Assembly: GCA_028868825.1 (NCBI GenBank)
Contig: JAGWTU010000008.1
Coordinates: 1-64,000 of the forward strand
Source: Burkholderiales bacterium
GTDB taxonomy: Bacteria > Pseudomonadota > Gammaproteobacteria > Burkholderiales > Burkholderiaceae_C
DNA length: 64,000 nt
Direction: 5' to 3'
Shown: positions 53,933-63,048 of the stretch, piece after piece
How the letters are laid out: each line of letters opens with the position of its first letter
Position numbering within the stretch: position 1 is the first letter of the stretch
Program-made: the position numbers and the translations under genes
The notes under the pieces: generated by a model
Databases searched by the model: none
What the model saw: the letters and a program-made list of their open reading frames with translations, nothing else
What the model was told of the DNA's origin: nothing

Positions 53933-54718
53933 TCAGGCGGCCAGCGCCGTTTCGCAGCCGGCGTCGATGCGGCAGCCGTCGGCGTCGACCGTCACCAGCG
54001 CGCCGGGCGGCAGCGCCTGCCAGCCGTGGTGGTCGTCGCACAGCGGCTCGCTGGCGACGATGGTGCCGCCGGCGCAGCGGCGCAGATGCAGCGTCGGCGG
54101 CCTGCCGTCGCTGGCTGCGCGCAGCGCCCACAGCGTGCGGCCGTCGCTGAGCACGGCGGTGCAGCGCAGCGGCGCCTCGATGCCGCGTTCGTGCATCAGC
54201 GCCGTGATCTCGGCGATCACCGCCAGCAGCGCCGCGTCCGGCGTCAGGCCGTCGCGCAGCCGCGCGATCGTGAGCAGGAAGATCAGCTCGGAATCGGTGC
54301 CGCCGCGGCGCTCGGCATAGAGGTCGTCGGGCAGCCGCGCCTCGAGCGCGCGCCGCAGTTCGGCATAGCCGCCGATCTGCCCGTTGTGCATGAAGAGGTG
54401 GCGGCCGTGGCGGAACGGGTGGCAGTTGGCGCGCGTGCTGGCACCCGCCGTGGCGGCGCGCACATGGGCGAAGAACAGCCGCGAACGCAGCGTCTGCGCC
54501 AGCGCGATCAGGTTCTCGTCGTTCCAGGCCGGCAGCGCCTCGCGGTAGATGCCGGGTTCGTCGCGGTCACCGTACCAGCCGATGCCGAAACCGTCGCCGT
54601 GGGTCTGCACCTTGGCCAGGTCGGCGTGCAGCGACTGGCGCAACAGCGAATGGCGCGGTTTGGCGATGAGCTCTTCGAGGTAGAGCGGTTCGCCCAGATA
54701 GGCTGCGAGGCGGCACAT
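53933..54718 (-). CDS. Class II glutamine amidotransferase (YafJ/EgtC-like)
   Basis: 261 residues. The nucleophile is C2 after removal of Met (MCRLAAYLG). Other Ntn-GATase motifs: GDGFGIGWY, FAHVRAAT, NCHPFRHGRHLFMHNGQI, GGTDSE. No synthase domain is attached, so it is the single-domain YafJ type, whose substrate is often unknown; some related proteins act in ergothioneine synthesis. It is divergent from gshB, which may point to glutamyl-peptide metabolism. Confidence 0.9.
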   Translation of the reverse strand: MCRLAAYLGEPLYLEELIAKPRHSLLRQSLHADLAKVQTHGDGFGIGWYGDRDEPGIYREALPAWNDENLIALAQTLRSRLFFAHVRAATAGASTRANCHPFRHGRHLFMHNGQIGGYAELRRALEARLPDDLYAERRGGTDSELIFLLTIARLRDGLTPDAALLAVIAEITALMHERGIEAPLRCTAVLSDGRTLWALRAASDGRPPTLHLRRCAGGTIVASEPLCDDHHGWQALPPGALVTVDADGCRIDAGCETALAA

Positions 54719-54830
54719 CGGAATGACCCTATTGTCACATCATCGTCATTCGGCGCCGGAAATCGAGTCATTCGAAAGCACGATATTGCGCCATGTGCCA
54801 CAGTGTCGGACCCCACCCGAGGATAGATAC

Positions 54831-55775
54831 GTGAATCTGCTTTTCGTCGCCGACCCGCTGGAATCGTTCAAGACCACCAAGGATTCGACCTACGCGATGA
54901 TGGCCGAGGCCGCGCGCCGCGGCCATGGCCTGCTGGCCTGCGAGCCGCGCGACCTGCACTGGGTTCGCGGCGAGCCGGTGAGCGCGGCGGTGCGCGCCAT
55001 CGAATTGAGCGGCGACGCCCACGACTGGTTTCGCGTGCGCGGCAGCACCCGCATGCCGCTGCGCGAGGCGGGCGCCGTGCTGATGCGCAAGGATCCGCCT
55101 TTCGACTCGGAATATTTCTACGCCACCCATCTGCTCGGCCAGGCCGAGCGCGAGGGCGCCCGCGTCTTCAACAAGCCGGCGGCGCTGCGCGACCATCCGG
55201 AGAAGCTCGCGATCCTCGAATTCCCGCAATACATCGCGCCGACCCTGGTCACGCGCAGCGAGGCCGACGTCAAGGCCTTCCACGCCGAGCACCGCGACAT
55301 CATCCTCAAGCCGCTCGACGGCATGGGCGGGATGGGCATCTTCCGCGTCGGCGCCGACGGCCTGAACCTCGGCAGCATCGTCGAGACGCTGAACCAGGGC
55401 GGCGCGCAGACGCTGATGGTGCAGAAGTACCTCAGCGCCATCGCCCTCGGCGACAAGCGCATCCTCGTCATCGGCGGCGAGCCGGTGCCGTTTTCGCTGG
55501 CGCGCATCCCGCAGGGCAGCGAGATCCGCGGCAACCTCGCCGCCGGCGGCAAGGGCGTGGCGCGGCCGCTGTCGGCACGCGACCGCGAGATCGCCGAGGC
55601 GCTGGGGCCCGTGCTCGCCGCGCGCGGGCTGCTGCTCGTCGGCCTCGACGTCATCGGCGACAGCCTGACCGAGATCAACGTCACGAGCCCGACCTGCTTC
55701 GTCGAGATCACGCAGCAAAGCGGCTACGACGTCGCGGCGCGCTACCTCGACGCGCTCGAGGCGGCGCTGCGCTGA
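54831..55775 (+). CDS. gshB: Glutathione synthetase
   Basis: 314 residues from the GTG at 54831, the normal length (about 315). It joins gamma-Glu-Cys and Gly with ATP. Motifs of the prokaryotic enzyme: LLFVADPLESFKTTKDST at the N-terminus, RKDPPFDSEYFYATHLL, ILKPLDGMGGMGIFRV (ATP-grasp), EIRGNLAAGGKG and EINVTSPTCFVEI. An upstream in-frame ATG (54723) exists but would add a non-conserved leader. A CGAGGAT site precedes the GTG. Confidence 0.95.
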   Translation: MNLLFVADPLESFKTTKDSTYAMMAEAARRGHGLLACEPRDLHWVRGEPVSAAVRAIELSGDAHDWFRVRGSTRMPLREAGAVLMRKDPPFDSEYFYATHLLGQAEREGARVFNKPAALRDHPEKLAILEFPQYIAPTLVTRSEADVKAFHAEHRDIILKPLDGMGGMGIFRVGADGLNLGSIVETLNQGGAQTLMVQKYLSAIALGDKRILVIGGEPVPFSLARIPQGSEIRGNLAAGGKGVARPLSARDREIAEALGPVLAARGLLLVGLDVIGDSLTEINVTSPTCFVEITQQSGYDVAARYLDALEAALR

Positions 55776-55809
55776 GTCCGCCGGCGGCGCGCCCGGCCAC
55801 AATCGGGGC

Positions 55810-57708
55810 ATGGCCCTGCTCACTCTCGTCGATGCCCACCTCGCTTACGGCCATGTCCCGCTGCTCGATGGCACCTCGCTCTCGCTCGAACTCGGCGAGC
55901 GGCTGGCGCTGATCGGCCGCAACGGCGCCGGCAAGTCCTCGCTGCTGAAGATCCTCGCCGGCATCGAGAAGCCCGACGACGGGCTGATCCAGTTCCAGAG
56001 CGGCCTGCGCCGCGTCTACGTCGCGCAGGAGCCCTTGTTCGCCGCCGACGCCAGCGTCTTCGACGCCGTCGCCGAGGGCGTGGCCGAGGCGCGCGCGCTG
56101 CGCGAGCGCTACGAGCGCCACGAGGCCGGCGACGACCTCGACGCCGTGCAGACGCGCCTGGAGGCGCTCGGCGGCTGGACCTGGGAGCAGCGCGTCGAGG
56201 AGGCGCTGCACCGCCTCGAGCTCGACGGCGCGAAACCCGTGGCCGCGCTCTCGGGCGGCCAGCGCAAGCGCGTCGCGCTGGCGCAGGCGCTGGTTGCCGA
56301 GCCCGAGCTGCTGCTGCTCGACGAGCCGACGAATCACCTCGACGTCGACGCCATCGAATGGCTGCAGGGCCTGCTCGTCGCGCGCCGCGGCGCGCTGATC
56401 CTGGTCTCGCACGACCGCGCCTTCATCGACGCCGTCGCCACCCGCATCGTCGAGCTCGACCGCGGCCAGCTGCGCAGCTACCCGGGGAATTTCGCCGCCT
56501 TCGAGGCGGCCAAGCTGCGCGAGCTCGAAAACGAGGCGCTCGAACGCGCCCGCTTCGACAAGCTGCTGGCGCAGGAGGAGGTCTGGATACGCAAGGGCGT
56601 CGAGGCGCGGCGCACGCGCAGCGTCGGTCGCGTGCAGCGCCTCGTCGAGCTGCGCGAGCGGCGGGCGGCGCGGCGCGATCAGCTCGGCAGCGTGCGGCTG
56701 GAGATCAGCAGCGGGCTGCCGACCGGCAAGATCGTCGCCGAACTGACCGACGTGACGATGCGCTACGGCGAGCGCACGCTGATCGACCGCTACACCGGCA
56801 CCGTGCTGCGCGGCGACAAGGTCGGCCTCATCGGCCCCAACGGCACCGGCAAGACGACGCTGCTGAAACTCATCCTTGGCGAGATCGAGCCGACTGCGGG
56901 CAAGGTGCGCCAGGGCACGAAGCTGCAAGTGGCGTATTTCGACCAGCTGCGCGCCGGGCTCGACCTCGACAAGACGCTCGTCGAGGCCATCAGCCCGGGC
57001 AGCGAATGGATCGAGTTCGGCACCGAGGGCAAGGTCACGCGCAAGCATGTGATGAGCTACCTCGGCGACTTCCTGTTCTCGCCCGAGCGCGCGAACTCGC
57101 CGCTGCGCACGCTCTCGGGCGGCGAGCGCAACCGCGTGCTGCTGGCGCGGCTGTTCGCGCTGCCGGCCAACGTGCTGGTGCTCGACGAGCCGACCAACGA
57201 CCTCGACATCGACACGCTCGAGCTGCTCGAGGAACTGCTGCAGACCTACGCCGGCACCGTGTTCCTCGTCAGCCACGACCGGCGCTTCCTCGACAACGTC
57301 GTGACGAGCACGATCGCCTGGGAGGGCGACCCGAAATACGGCGGCCGCCCGGGGCTGTGGCGCGAATACGAGGGCGGCTACGAGGACTGGAAGCGCCAGC
57401 GCGAACGCGCCCGGGTCATGCCGGCGGCGGCGGCGGCGCGGACCGAGGCCGGCGCGGCCGCCGCGGCCCCGAAAGCGGCGCCGGCGCGCACCAAGCTCAG
57501 CTACAAGGAGCAGCGCGAACTCGACGCGCTGCCGGCGCGCATCGAGGCGCTCGAGGTCGAGCAGCGCGAGCTGCAGCAGCGCCTGGCCGACCCGGCGACC
57601 TACACCGAACAGGCGCCGCAGGTGCCGGCGCTGCAGGCGCGCCACAGCGCGATCGAGGACGAGTTGATGGCCGCGCTCGAGCGCTGGGAGCTGCTCGGCA
57701 GTCGCTGA
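55810..57708 (+). CDS. uup: ABC-F family ATPase (Uup-like)
   Basis: 632 residues, soluble, two ABC domains. Walker A: GRNGAGKSS and GPNGTGKTT. Signatures: LSGGQRKR and LSGGERNR. Walker B: LLLLDEPTNHLD and VLVLDEPTNDLD. The inter-domain linker is charged, and the C-terminal end is a coiled coil (about 550-632: KEQRELDALPARIEALEVEQ), which is typical of Uup. ABC-F proteins act on ribosomes; Uup also affects DNA repair and transposon excision in E. coli. It starts 34 nt after gshB. Confidence 0.92.
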   Translation: MALLTLVDAHLAYGHVPLLDGTSLSLELGERLALIGRNGAGKSSLLKILAGIEKPDDGLIQFQSGLRRVYVAQEPLFAADASVFDAVAEGVAEARALRERYERHEAGDDLDAVQTRLEALGGWTWEQRVEEALHRLELDGAKPVAALSGGQRKRVALAQALVAEPELLLLDEPTNHLDVDAIEWLQGLLVARRGALILVSHDRAFIDAVATRIVELDRGQLRSYPGNFAAFEAAKLRELENEALERARFDKLLAQEEVWIRKGVEARRTRSVGRVQRLVELRERRAARRDQLGSVRLEISSGLPTGKIVAELTDVTMRYGERTLIDRYTGTVLRGDKVGLIGPNGTGKTTLLKLILGEIEPTAGKVRQGTKLQVAYFDQLRAGLDLDKTLVEAISPGSEWIEFGTEGKVTRKHVMSYLGDFLFSPERANSPLRTLSGGERNRVLLARLFALPANVLVLDEPTNDLDIDTLELLEELLQTYAGTVFLVSHDRRFLDNVVTSTIAWEGDPKYGGRPGLWREYEGGYEDWKRQRERARVMPAAAAARTEAGAAAAAPKAAPARTKLSYKEQRELDALPARIEALEVEQRELQQRLADPATYTEQAPQVPALQARHSAIEDELMAALERWELLGSR

Positions 57709-57750
57709 GGGCGAGGGCGCCGCCCCCGTGCGGCACGCCGCTGCGCCGAT

Positions 57751-58500
57751 CTACGCGCCGACGGCGCCCGGATGTGCGCGGCTGATCATCAGCGCCGCCT
57801 GCAGGTACAGGCCGTTGAGCATGCGCGTCGCGCGCCCGAGGTCGAATCCGGGCCAGCGCGCCATGTCGCGCAGCAGCGTCGTGCGGTGCTTGAGCCGCGC
57901 GACGCCGTCGGCGAGCGAGCCTTCGAGCTCGAGGTCGCCGAAGTCGGTCCCCGGCGCGACGCGGTAGGCGACGGCGCCGTCGATCTCGGGCAGCAGCGCC
58001 TCGCGCGTGCCGCGCAGCGCCAGCTCCCAGAGCAGCGGATTGAGCGAGGCGCGGTGCCGCAGCGGCGGCTCGAGCGCCTCGGCCCGCTTCGGATCGGCGA
58101 GTTCGGGCGGCGCCGGCTCGACGCGCAGCACGCGCATGTCGGGCAGCTTGAGCGCGAGCAGCCGCTCGAGCGCGACCGGCGCGAGCAGCTCGCGCTCGCG
58201 CGGCCAGACGGCCAGCGGGAACACGCGGTAGCCCAGATGCAGGTGCAGCAGCAGCGCCCGGCCATGGCGCAGCGAAGCCGCCATCACTTCGAGCAGGTCC
58301 AGCCCCTCGGCGCTGGTGGGGCCGCGGTCGAAGCGCATCAGGTCCTGCAGCAGCGTCGGGTCGAGCGCGCTCAGCCGCGTGCAGCCGGTGCTGGAATCGC
58401 GCGCTTCCGAGGCATGCTGGCGCTGGAACTCGCTGACCTGCATCAGGCCCGCGAAGGGCGCTGAGCCGAGGGTCTGGAACATCGGGGCAGGACTGGACAT
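57751..58500 (-). CDS. Conserved hypothetical protein
   Basis: 249 residues, no signal or membrane segment. Visible segments: LMQVSEFQRQHASEARDSSTGCTRLSALD, LLEVMAASLRHGRALLLHLHLGYRVFPLAVWP, and FDLGRATRMLNGLYLQAALMI near the end. I do not recognise a family or catalytic motif. It lies 64 nt after the MocR gene, in the same direction, and converges on uup. Confidence 0.7.
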   Translation of the reverse strand: MSSPAPMFQTLGSAPFAGLMQVSEFQRQHASEARDSSTGCTRLSALDPTLLQDLMRFDRGPTSAEGLDLLEVMAASLRHGRALLLHLHLGYRVFPLAVWPRERELLAPVALERLLALKLPDMRVLRVEPAPPELADPKRAEALEPPLRHRASLNPLLWELALRGTREALLPEIDGAVAYRVAPGTDFGDLELEGSLADGVARLKHRTTLLRDMARWPGFDLGRATRMLNGLYLQAALMISRAHPGAVGA

Positions 58501-58565
58501 GGGCGGCGTTCGATCGAGCCGCGATTGGAACCCGCCGCGGCGCCTTTGCTGCGCTGCCGCATGTT

Positions 58566-59981
58566 TCAGCTGTTTCCGGATGTATGTCGGCTCAGGCAGC
58601 GCCAGAAGCGTGCGTCCTGCGAGGTCGCGAAGTTGATGCGCATCAGCGTCGTCGGCCGCGGCGCGGCGTGGAACAGCGTGCCGGGCGCCGTCAACCAGCC
58701 CTCGGCCAGCAGCACGCGGGCCAGCGCCTCGGTGTCGGTGCCGACGTCGATCCAGCCGAACAGCCCGGCCGGCGGCGCGGCGAAGCGGCAGCCGGCATCG
58801 CGCGCCAGCCGCACGGCGCGCTCGCGCGCCGCCGCCAGCCGTGCCGTCACGCGCTCGGCGTGGCGGCGCAGCGCGCCCTGCTCCAGGCAGATGCCGACCG
58901 CCTGCTCGAGCACCGCCGGCGTCGTCAGCGAGCTCAGCAGCTTGGTGTCGATGAGCCGCTCGACGAGTGCCGGCGCCGCGGCGACGAAGCCGACGCGCCA
59001 TTGCGGCACGAGGACTTTCGAGAAGCCCGAGACATGGATCGTGCGCTGCAGCCCGTCGAGCTGCGCCAGCCGCGTGGCGTGCGGCGGCGCGATCCAGGCA
59101 TAGCTGTCGTCCTCGACGATCAGCAGCCCATGGTCCTCGGCCAGGCGCAGCAGCCGGTGCGCCGAGGCCGGCGAGATCGAATGCCCGGTCGGGTTGTGCA
59201 GCACGGGCACCGTCACGTACAGGCGCGGCGCATGCTCGCGCAGCAGCGCCTCGAGCACGGCGAGGTCGGGGCCGTCTTCGCCGCGCGGCACCGGCAGCAG
59301 GCGCATGCCCATGCGCGTCAGCCGGGCGAACTCGACGGCCCAGCCGGGCTCGTCGACGAGCACGGCGTCGCCGGGCCGCAGCAGCGTGCGGCTGACGAGG
59401 TCCAGCGCATGCGTGGCGCCGACGGTGGTGACGATCTGCGACGGCGCCGCCGCGATGCCGACATCGGCGAGCCGGCGCGCGAGTGCGGCGCGCAGCAGCG
59501 GGTCGCCCGCCGGCTCGCCGTAGCGCAGCCAGGCCTCGGGCTTCGTGCAGACGCGGCGCAGCGCGCGCTGCAGCAGCCCGGCGTCGAGCCACGATTCGGG
59601 CAGCGTGCCCATGCCCGGCGCCGGCAGGCCGCCCTGGGCCTGGAACATGCCGCGGATGAGCTGCGTCGCATCGACCGGCGCCGGCACCGCGTTCGCCTCG
59701 CGCGCCGCCGGTGTGGCGTCGCCGGCGCCGCCGTCGCGCACGTAGTAGCCGCGCTGGGGCCTGGCCTGCACGACGCCCCTCGCCTGCAGCAGGTCGTAGG
59801 CGGCGACGACGGTGCTCGGGCTCACGCCGTGGCGCGCCGCGCAGTCGCGCACCGAGGGCAGCCGGGCGCCGGGGCCGATCAGCCGCCGCGCGATGCGCTC
59901 GGCGTAATGGCGCGCGAGTTGCTCGGCCAGGGTCGACGCGGGCCCGGCCGGCGGTGCGGTGGTCTGTGCGGTCGCTGTCAT
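58566..59981 (-). CDS. MocR-type transcriptional regulator (GntR-HTH plus aminotransferase domain)
   Basis: 471 residues. N-terminal GntR winged helix (about 15-85: RLPSVRDCAARHGVSPSTVVAAYDLL) joined to a fold-type I PLP domain. The PLP Lys sits in HVSGFSKVLVPQWRVGF, and NPTGHSISP and LIVEDDSYAW are typical. MocR regulators bind PLP or amino acids. It is divergent from an EamA exporter with clear operator-like repeats between, so it very likely controls that gene. Confidence 0.93.
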   Translation of the reverse strand: MTATAQTTAPPAGPASTLAEQLARHYAERIARRLIGPGARLPSVRDCAARHGVSPSTVVAAYDLLQARGVVQARPQRGYYVRDGGAGDATPAAREANAVPAPVDATQLIRGMFQAQGGLPAPGMGTLPESWLDAGLLQRALRRVCTKPEAWLRYGEPAGDPLLRAALARRLADVGIAAAPSQIVTTVGATHALDLVSRTLLRPGDAVLVDEPGWAVEFARLTRMGMRLLPVPRGEDGPDLAVLEALLREHAPRLYVTVPVLHNPTGHSISPASAHRLLRLAEDHGLLIVEDDSYAWIAPPHATRLAQLDGLQRTIHVSGFSKVLVPQWRVGFVAAAPALVERLIDTKLLSSLTTPAVLEQAVGICLEQGALRRHAERVTARLAAARERAVRLARDAGCRFAAPPAGLFGWIDVGTDTEALARVLLAEGWLTAPGTLFHAAPRPTTLMRINFATSQDARFWRCLSRHTSGNS

Positions 59982-60029
59982 CGATACAGAGTGCTGAACT
60001 GTGTCGGCAACTGTACCGCTGCTGTATCG
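59982..60029. promoter_or_regulatory. Putative MocR operator between mocR and the EamA gene
   Basis: A perfect inverted repeat, CGATACAG (59982-59989) and CTGTATCG (60022-60029), frames two AACTGT direct repeats (59997 and 60009). The CTGT cores start at 59999, 60011 and 60023, i.e. every 12 bp. Such phased repeats suit MocR binding. Confidence 0.6.
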
Positions 60030-60054
60030 CTTGCGCGCCTAGACTGCGGCCCTC

Positions 60055-60960
60055 ATGTCGAGCGCCCCTTCACTGCCCAACGAGAACGCCGCGCGGGGCT
60101 ATGCGCTCGGCCTGCTCGGCGTCGCGCTGTTCGCGATGACGCTGCCGATGACGCGGCTGGCGGTCGGCTCCGATGCGGCGCCGCAACTGCCCCCGGGCTT
60201 CGTGACCGCCGGCCGCGCGGCGGTGGCCGGTTGCCTGAGTGTCGCCTGGCTCGCTTGGCACCGCGCGCCGCGACCATCGGCCTCGTTGCGGCGACCCCTC
60301 GCGCTGAGCGCGTTCGGCACCGTCTTTGCGTTCCCCCTGGCCCTCGCGCTGGCCCTGCGCCGGGTCGATGCGATGCACGCCGCGGTCGTCACCGGTCTGC
60401 TGCCGCTGGCGACGGCGGCCGTCGCCGCGGTGGCGCTGCGCCAGCGGCCCTCGGCCGCATTCTGGATCTGCGCCTGCACCGGCTGCGCGATCGTCGTGTC
60501 CTTCGCCGCCTGGCGCGGCGGCGGCGCACTGGGCTGGGGCGATGCGCTGCTGCTGCTGGCCGTGCTGGGCGCCAGCGTCGGCTATGTCGGCGGCGCCCGC
60601 GTCGCCACCGAGCGCCCGGCCTCGGAGGTCATCTGCTGGGTGCTCGTGATGTCGCTGCCGTTGACGCTGCCGGCGGCGCTGTGGTCGTGGCCCAGCGCGC
60701 CGGTGCGCTGGCAGGCCTGGCTGGGTTTCGCCTACGTCTCGCTGTTCTCGATGTGGCTGGGCTTCTTCGCCTGGTACCGCGGCCTCGTGCTCGGCGGCGT
60801 CGTCAAGGTCAGCCAGGTCCAGCTGCTGCAGCCCTTCCTGGCGCTGCTCTTCGCCGTGCCGGTGCTCGGCGAGCGGCTCGACGCCTCGACGCTGCTGTTC
60901 TCGGTCGCGGTCATCGCCACCGTCCATCTCGGGCGCCGCGCGACGGTGCGCGCCGCCTGA
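60055..60960 (+). CDS. EamA/DMT-family exporter
   Basis: 301 residues with ten hydrophobic segments in two repeats (ALGLLGVALFAMTLPMTRLA; LLLAVLGASVGYVGGARVA). The DMT/EamA family exports amino acids, metabolites or drugs. It is divergent from the MocR regulator, and aminotransferase and PhzF-like genes follow downstream in the same direction (34 nt gap), suggesting export of an amino acid or its product. Confidence 0.9.
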   Translation: MSSAPSLPNENAARGYALGLLGVALFAMTLPMTRLAVGSDAAPQLPPGFVTAGRAAVAGCLSVAWLAWHRAPRPSASLRRPLALSAFGTVFAFPLALALALRRVDAMHAAVVTGLLPLATAAVAAVALRQRPSAAFWICACTGCAIVVSFAAWRGGGALGWGDALLLLAVLGASVGYVGGARVATERPASEVICWVLVMSLPLTLPAALWSWPSAPVRWQAWLGFAYVSLFSMWLGFFAWYRGLVLGGVVKVSQVQLLQPFLALLFAVPVLGERLDASTLLFSVAVIATVHLGRRATVRAA

Positions 60961-60994
60961 CATCCACTGACCGACCCCGACCCGGAGCTCCCCG

Positions 60995-62191
60995 ATGAAC
61001 TGGCAGATGGCCCGCCGCGCCGAGCGGCTGAATCCCTCGACGATCCGCGAGATCCTCAAGGTCACCGAGCGGCCGGGCATCGTCTCGCTCGCCGGCGGCC
61101 TGCCCTCGGCCGACACCTTCCCGGTCGAGGCGATGCGCGAGGCCGCCGCCCGCGTGCTGCGCGAGCAGCCGCGCGAGGCGCTGCAATACGCCGCCAGCGA
61201 GGGTCACGCGCCGTTGCGCGGGTGGGTCGCGGAACAGATGTCGGCGCAGGGCCTGCGCTGCGACGCCTCGCAGGTGCTGATCACGACCGGCTCGCAGCAG
61301 GGTCTGGATCTCGTCGGCAAGGTGCTGATCGACCCCGGCAGCCGCGTCGCCGTCGAGTCGCCGACCTACCTCGGCGCGCTGCAGGCCTGGGCGCCCTACG
61401 AGCCCGAGTTCGTCGCCATTGCCGGTGACGACGACGGGCCGCTGCCGCCGGCGCTCGAGGCGGCGCGCGGTGCGCGCTTCGTCTACCTGCTGCCGAACTT
61501 CCAGAACCCGAGCGGCCGCTGCATAGCCGCCGCGCGCCGCGCCGCGCTGGTGCAGGCTGCGGCCCGCTGCGCCCTGCCGATCGTCGAGGACAACCCCTAT
61601 GGCGACCTCTGGTACGACGCGCCGCCGCCGCCGCCGCTGGCGGCCCTGGCCGGCGATGCCGCGGTCTATCTCGGCTCGTTCTCGAAGGTGCTGGCGCCGG
61701 GGCTGCGGCTGGGCTACCTCGTGGCGCCGAAGCCGCTGTACCCGAAGCTGCTGCAGGCCAAGCAGGCGGCCGACCTGCACACGCCGGGATTCAACCAGCG
61801 TCTCGTCCACGAGGTCATCAAGGACGGCTTCCTCGACCAGCATGTGCCGACGATCCGCGCCCGCTACCGCGTCCAGCGCGACGCCATGCGCGCCGCGCTG
61901 ACGCGTCACCTGCCCGCCGGTTGCCGCTGGACGACGCCGGCCGGCGGCATGTTCTTCTGGGTCGAGCTGCCCGACGGTCTCGATGCCACGGCGCTGCTGC
62001 CGCAGGCCGTCGCCGCCGGCATGGCCTATGTGCCCGGCGCGACCTTCTATCCCGATGCCGGCCGCGCGAACACGCTGCGGCTGAGCTTCGTCACCGCGGC
62101 GCCGGCACAGATCGACGCCGCCGTCGCGACGCTCGCCGGCGTCCTCGAGCGCGCCCTATCGGCTGCATCTGCCATGAAGACCTGCGCATGA
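60995..62191 (+). CDS. PLP-dependent aminotransferase, class I/II (LysN/Aro8-like)
   Basis: 398 residues without an HTH domain. Fold-type I features: SLAGGLPSADTFP, YAASEGHAPLR, ITTGSQQGLDLVGK, NFQNPSGRC, VEDNPYGDLW, and the PLP Lys in GSFSKVLAPGLRLGYL. Related enzymes transaminate 2-aminoadipate, aromatic or branched-chain amino acids. The stop overlaps the PhzF-like start by ATGA, so the two are coupled. Substrate not known. Confidence 0.92.
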   Translation: MNWQMARRAERLNPSTIREILKVTERPGIVSLAGGLPSADTFPVEAMREAAARVLREQPREALQYAASEGHAPLRGWVAEQMSAQGLRCDASQVLITTGSQQGLDLVGKVLIDPGSRVAVESPTYLGALQAWAPYEPEFVAIAGDDDGPLPPALEAARGARFVYLLPNFQNPSGRCIAAARRAALVQAAARCALPIVEDNPYGDLWYDAPPPPPLAALAGDAAVYLGSFSKVLAPGLRLGYLVAPKPLYPKLLQAKQAADLHTPGFNQRLVHEVIKDGFLDQHVPTIRARYRVQRDAMRAALTRHLPAGCRWTTPAGGMFFWVELPDGLDATALLPQAVAAGMAYVPGATFYPDAGRANTLRLSFVTAAPAQIDAAVATLAGVLERALSAASAMKTCA

Positions 62192-63024
62192 AGCGCCGCT
62201 ACGACCAGCTCGACGTCTTCAGCGCGGCGGTGCTCAAGGGCAATCCGCTCGCCGTCGTCCACGCCGCCGACGGCTTGTCGGACGCGACGATGGCGGCCTT
62301 CGCGCGCTGGACCAACCTGTCGGAGACGACCTTCCTGCTGCCGCCGACCGACCCCGCGGCCGACTACCGCGTGCGCATCTGGACGCCGGGCGGCGAGCTG
62401 CCTTTCGCCGGCCATCCGACGCTGGGCAGCTGCCATGCCTGGCTCGCCGCCGGCGGGCAGCCGCGCGAGGCGGGTGTCGTCGTCCAGCAATGCGGCGTCG
62501 GCCTCGTGCGCATCCGCCGCCGCGACGGCCGGCTGGCGTTCGCCGCGCCGCCGCTGCGGCGCAGCGGGCCGCTCGGCGCCGCGCTGCGCGCGCGCATCGC
62601 CGCCGGCCTGGGCGTCGCCGAGGCCGACCTGCTGCACGACCAATGGGTCGACAACGGTCCCGGCTGGTGCGCGGTGATGCTGCGTGACGCGGCGCAGGTG
62701 CTGGCCGTGGTACCGGACTGGTCGCGGCTCGGCGACCTCAAGCTCGGCCTCGTCGGCGCCCAGGCGCCGGGCAGCGAGACGCGCTTCGAGGTGCGCGCCT
62801 TCGTGCCCTCGCTCGGCGTCGCCGAGGACCCGGTCACCGGCAGCCTCAACGCCGGGCTGGCGCAATGGCTGATCGGCGCCGGCCTCGCGCCGCCGCGCTA
62901 CGTCGCCGCGCAGGGCGCGGCGCTGGGCCGCGCCGGGCGCGTCCAGGTCGAGCAGGAAGGCGCCGAGATCTGGATCGGCGGCGACGTCGCCGCCTGCATC
63001 CACGGCGAGGTCGAGATCGGCTGA
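62188..63024 (+). CDS. PhzF-family isomerase/epimerase
   Basis: 278 residues. PhzF fold with the catalytic glutamate E46 in TNLSETTFLLPP, then GGELPFAGHPTLGS, and EDPVTGSLNAGLAQWL in the second half. PhzF isomerises a phenazine precursor, but most bacterial relatives act on other, unknown small molecules. No other phenazine gene is present, so phenazine synthesis is unlikely. Confidence 0.92.
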   Translation: MKRRYDQLDVFSAAVLKGNPLAVVHAADGLSDATMAAFARWTNLSETTFLLPPTDPAADYRVRIWTPGGELPFAGHPTLGSCHAWLAAGGQPREAGVVVQQCGVGLVRIRRRDGRLAFAAPPLRRSGPLGAALRARIAAGLGVAEADLLHDQWVDNGPGWCAVMLRDAAQVLAVVPDWSRLGDLKLGLVGAQAPGSETRFEVRAFVPSLGVAEDPVTGSLNAGLAQWLIGAGLAPPRYVAAQGAALGRAGRVQVEQEGAEIWIGGDVAACIHGEVEIG

Positions 63025-63048
63025 CCGCGCCTGCGCTCGCTGTCCCGA

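Noticed and set aside
62188..63024. Phenazine biosynthesis from the PhzF-like gene
   Set aside because: No phzA, B, D, E or G homologue is nearby, and most PhzF-like proteins are unrelated to phenazines.
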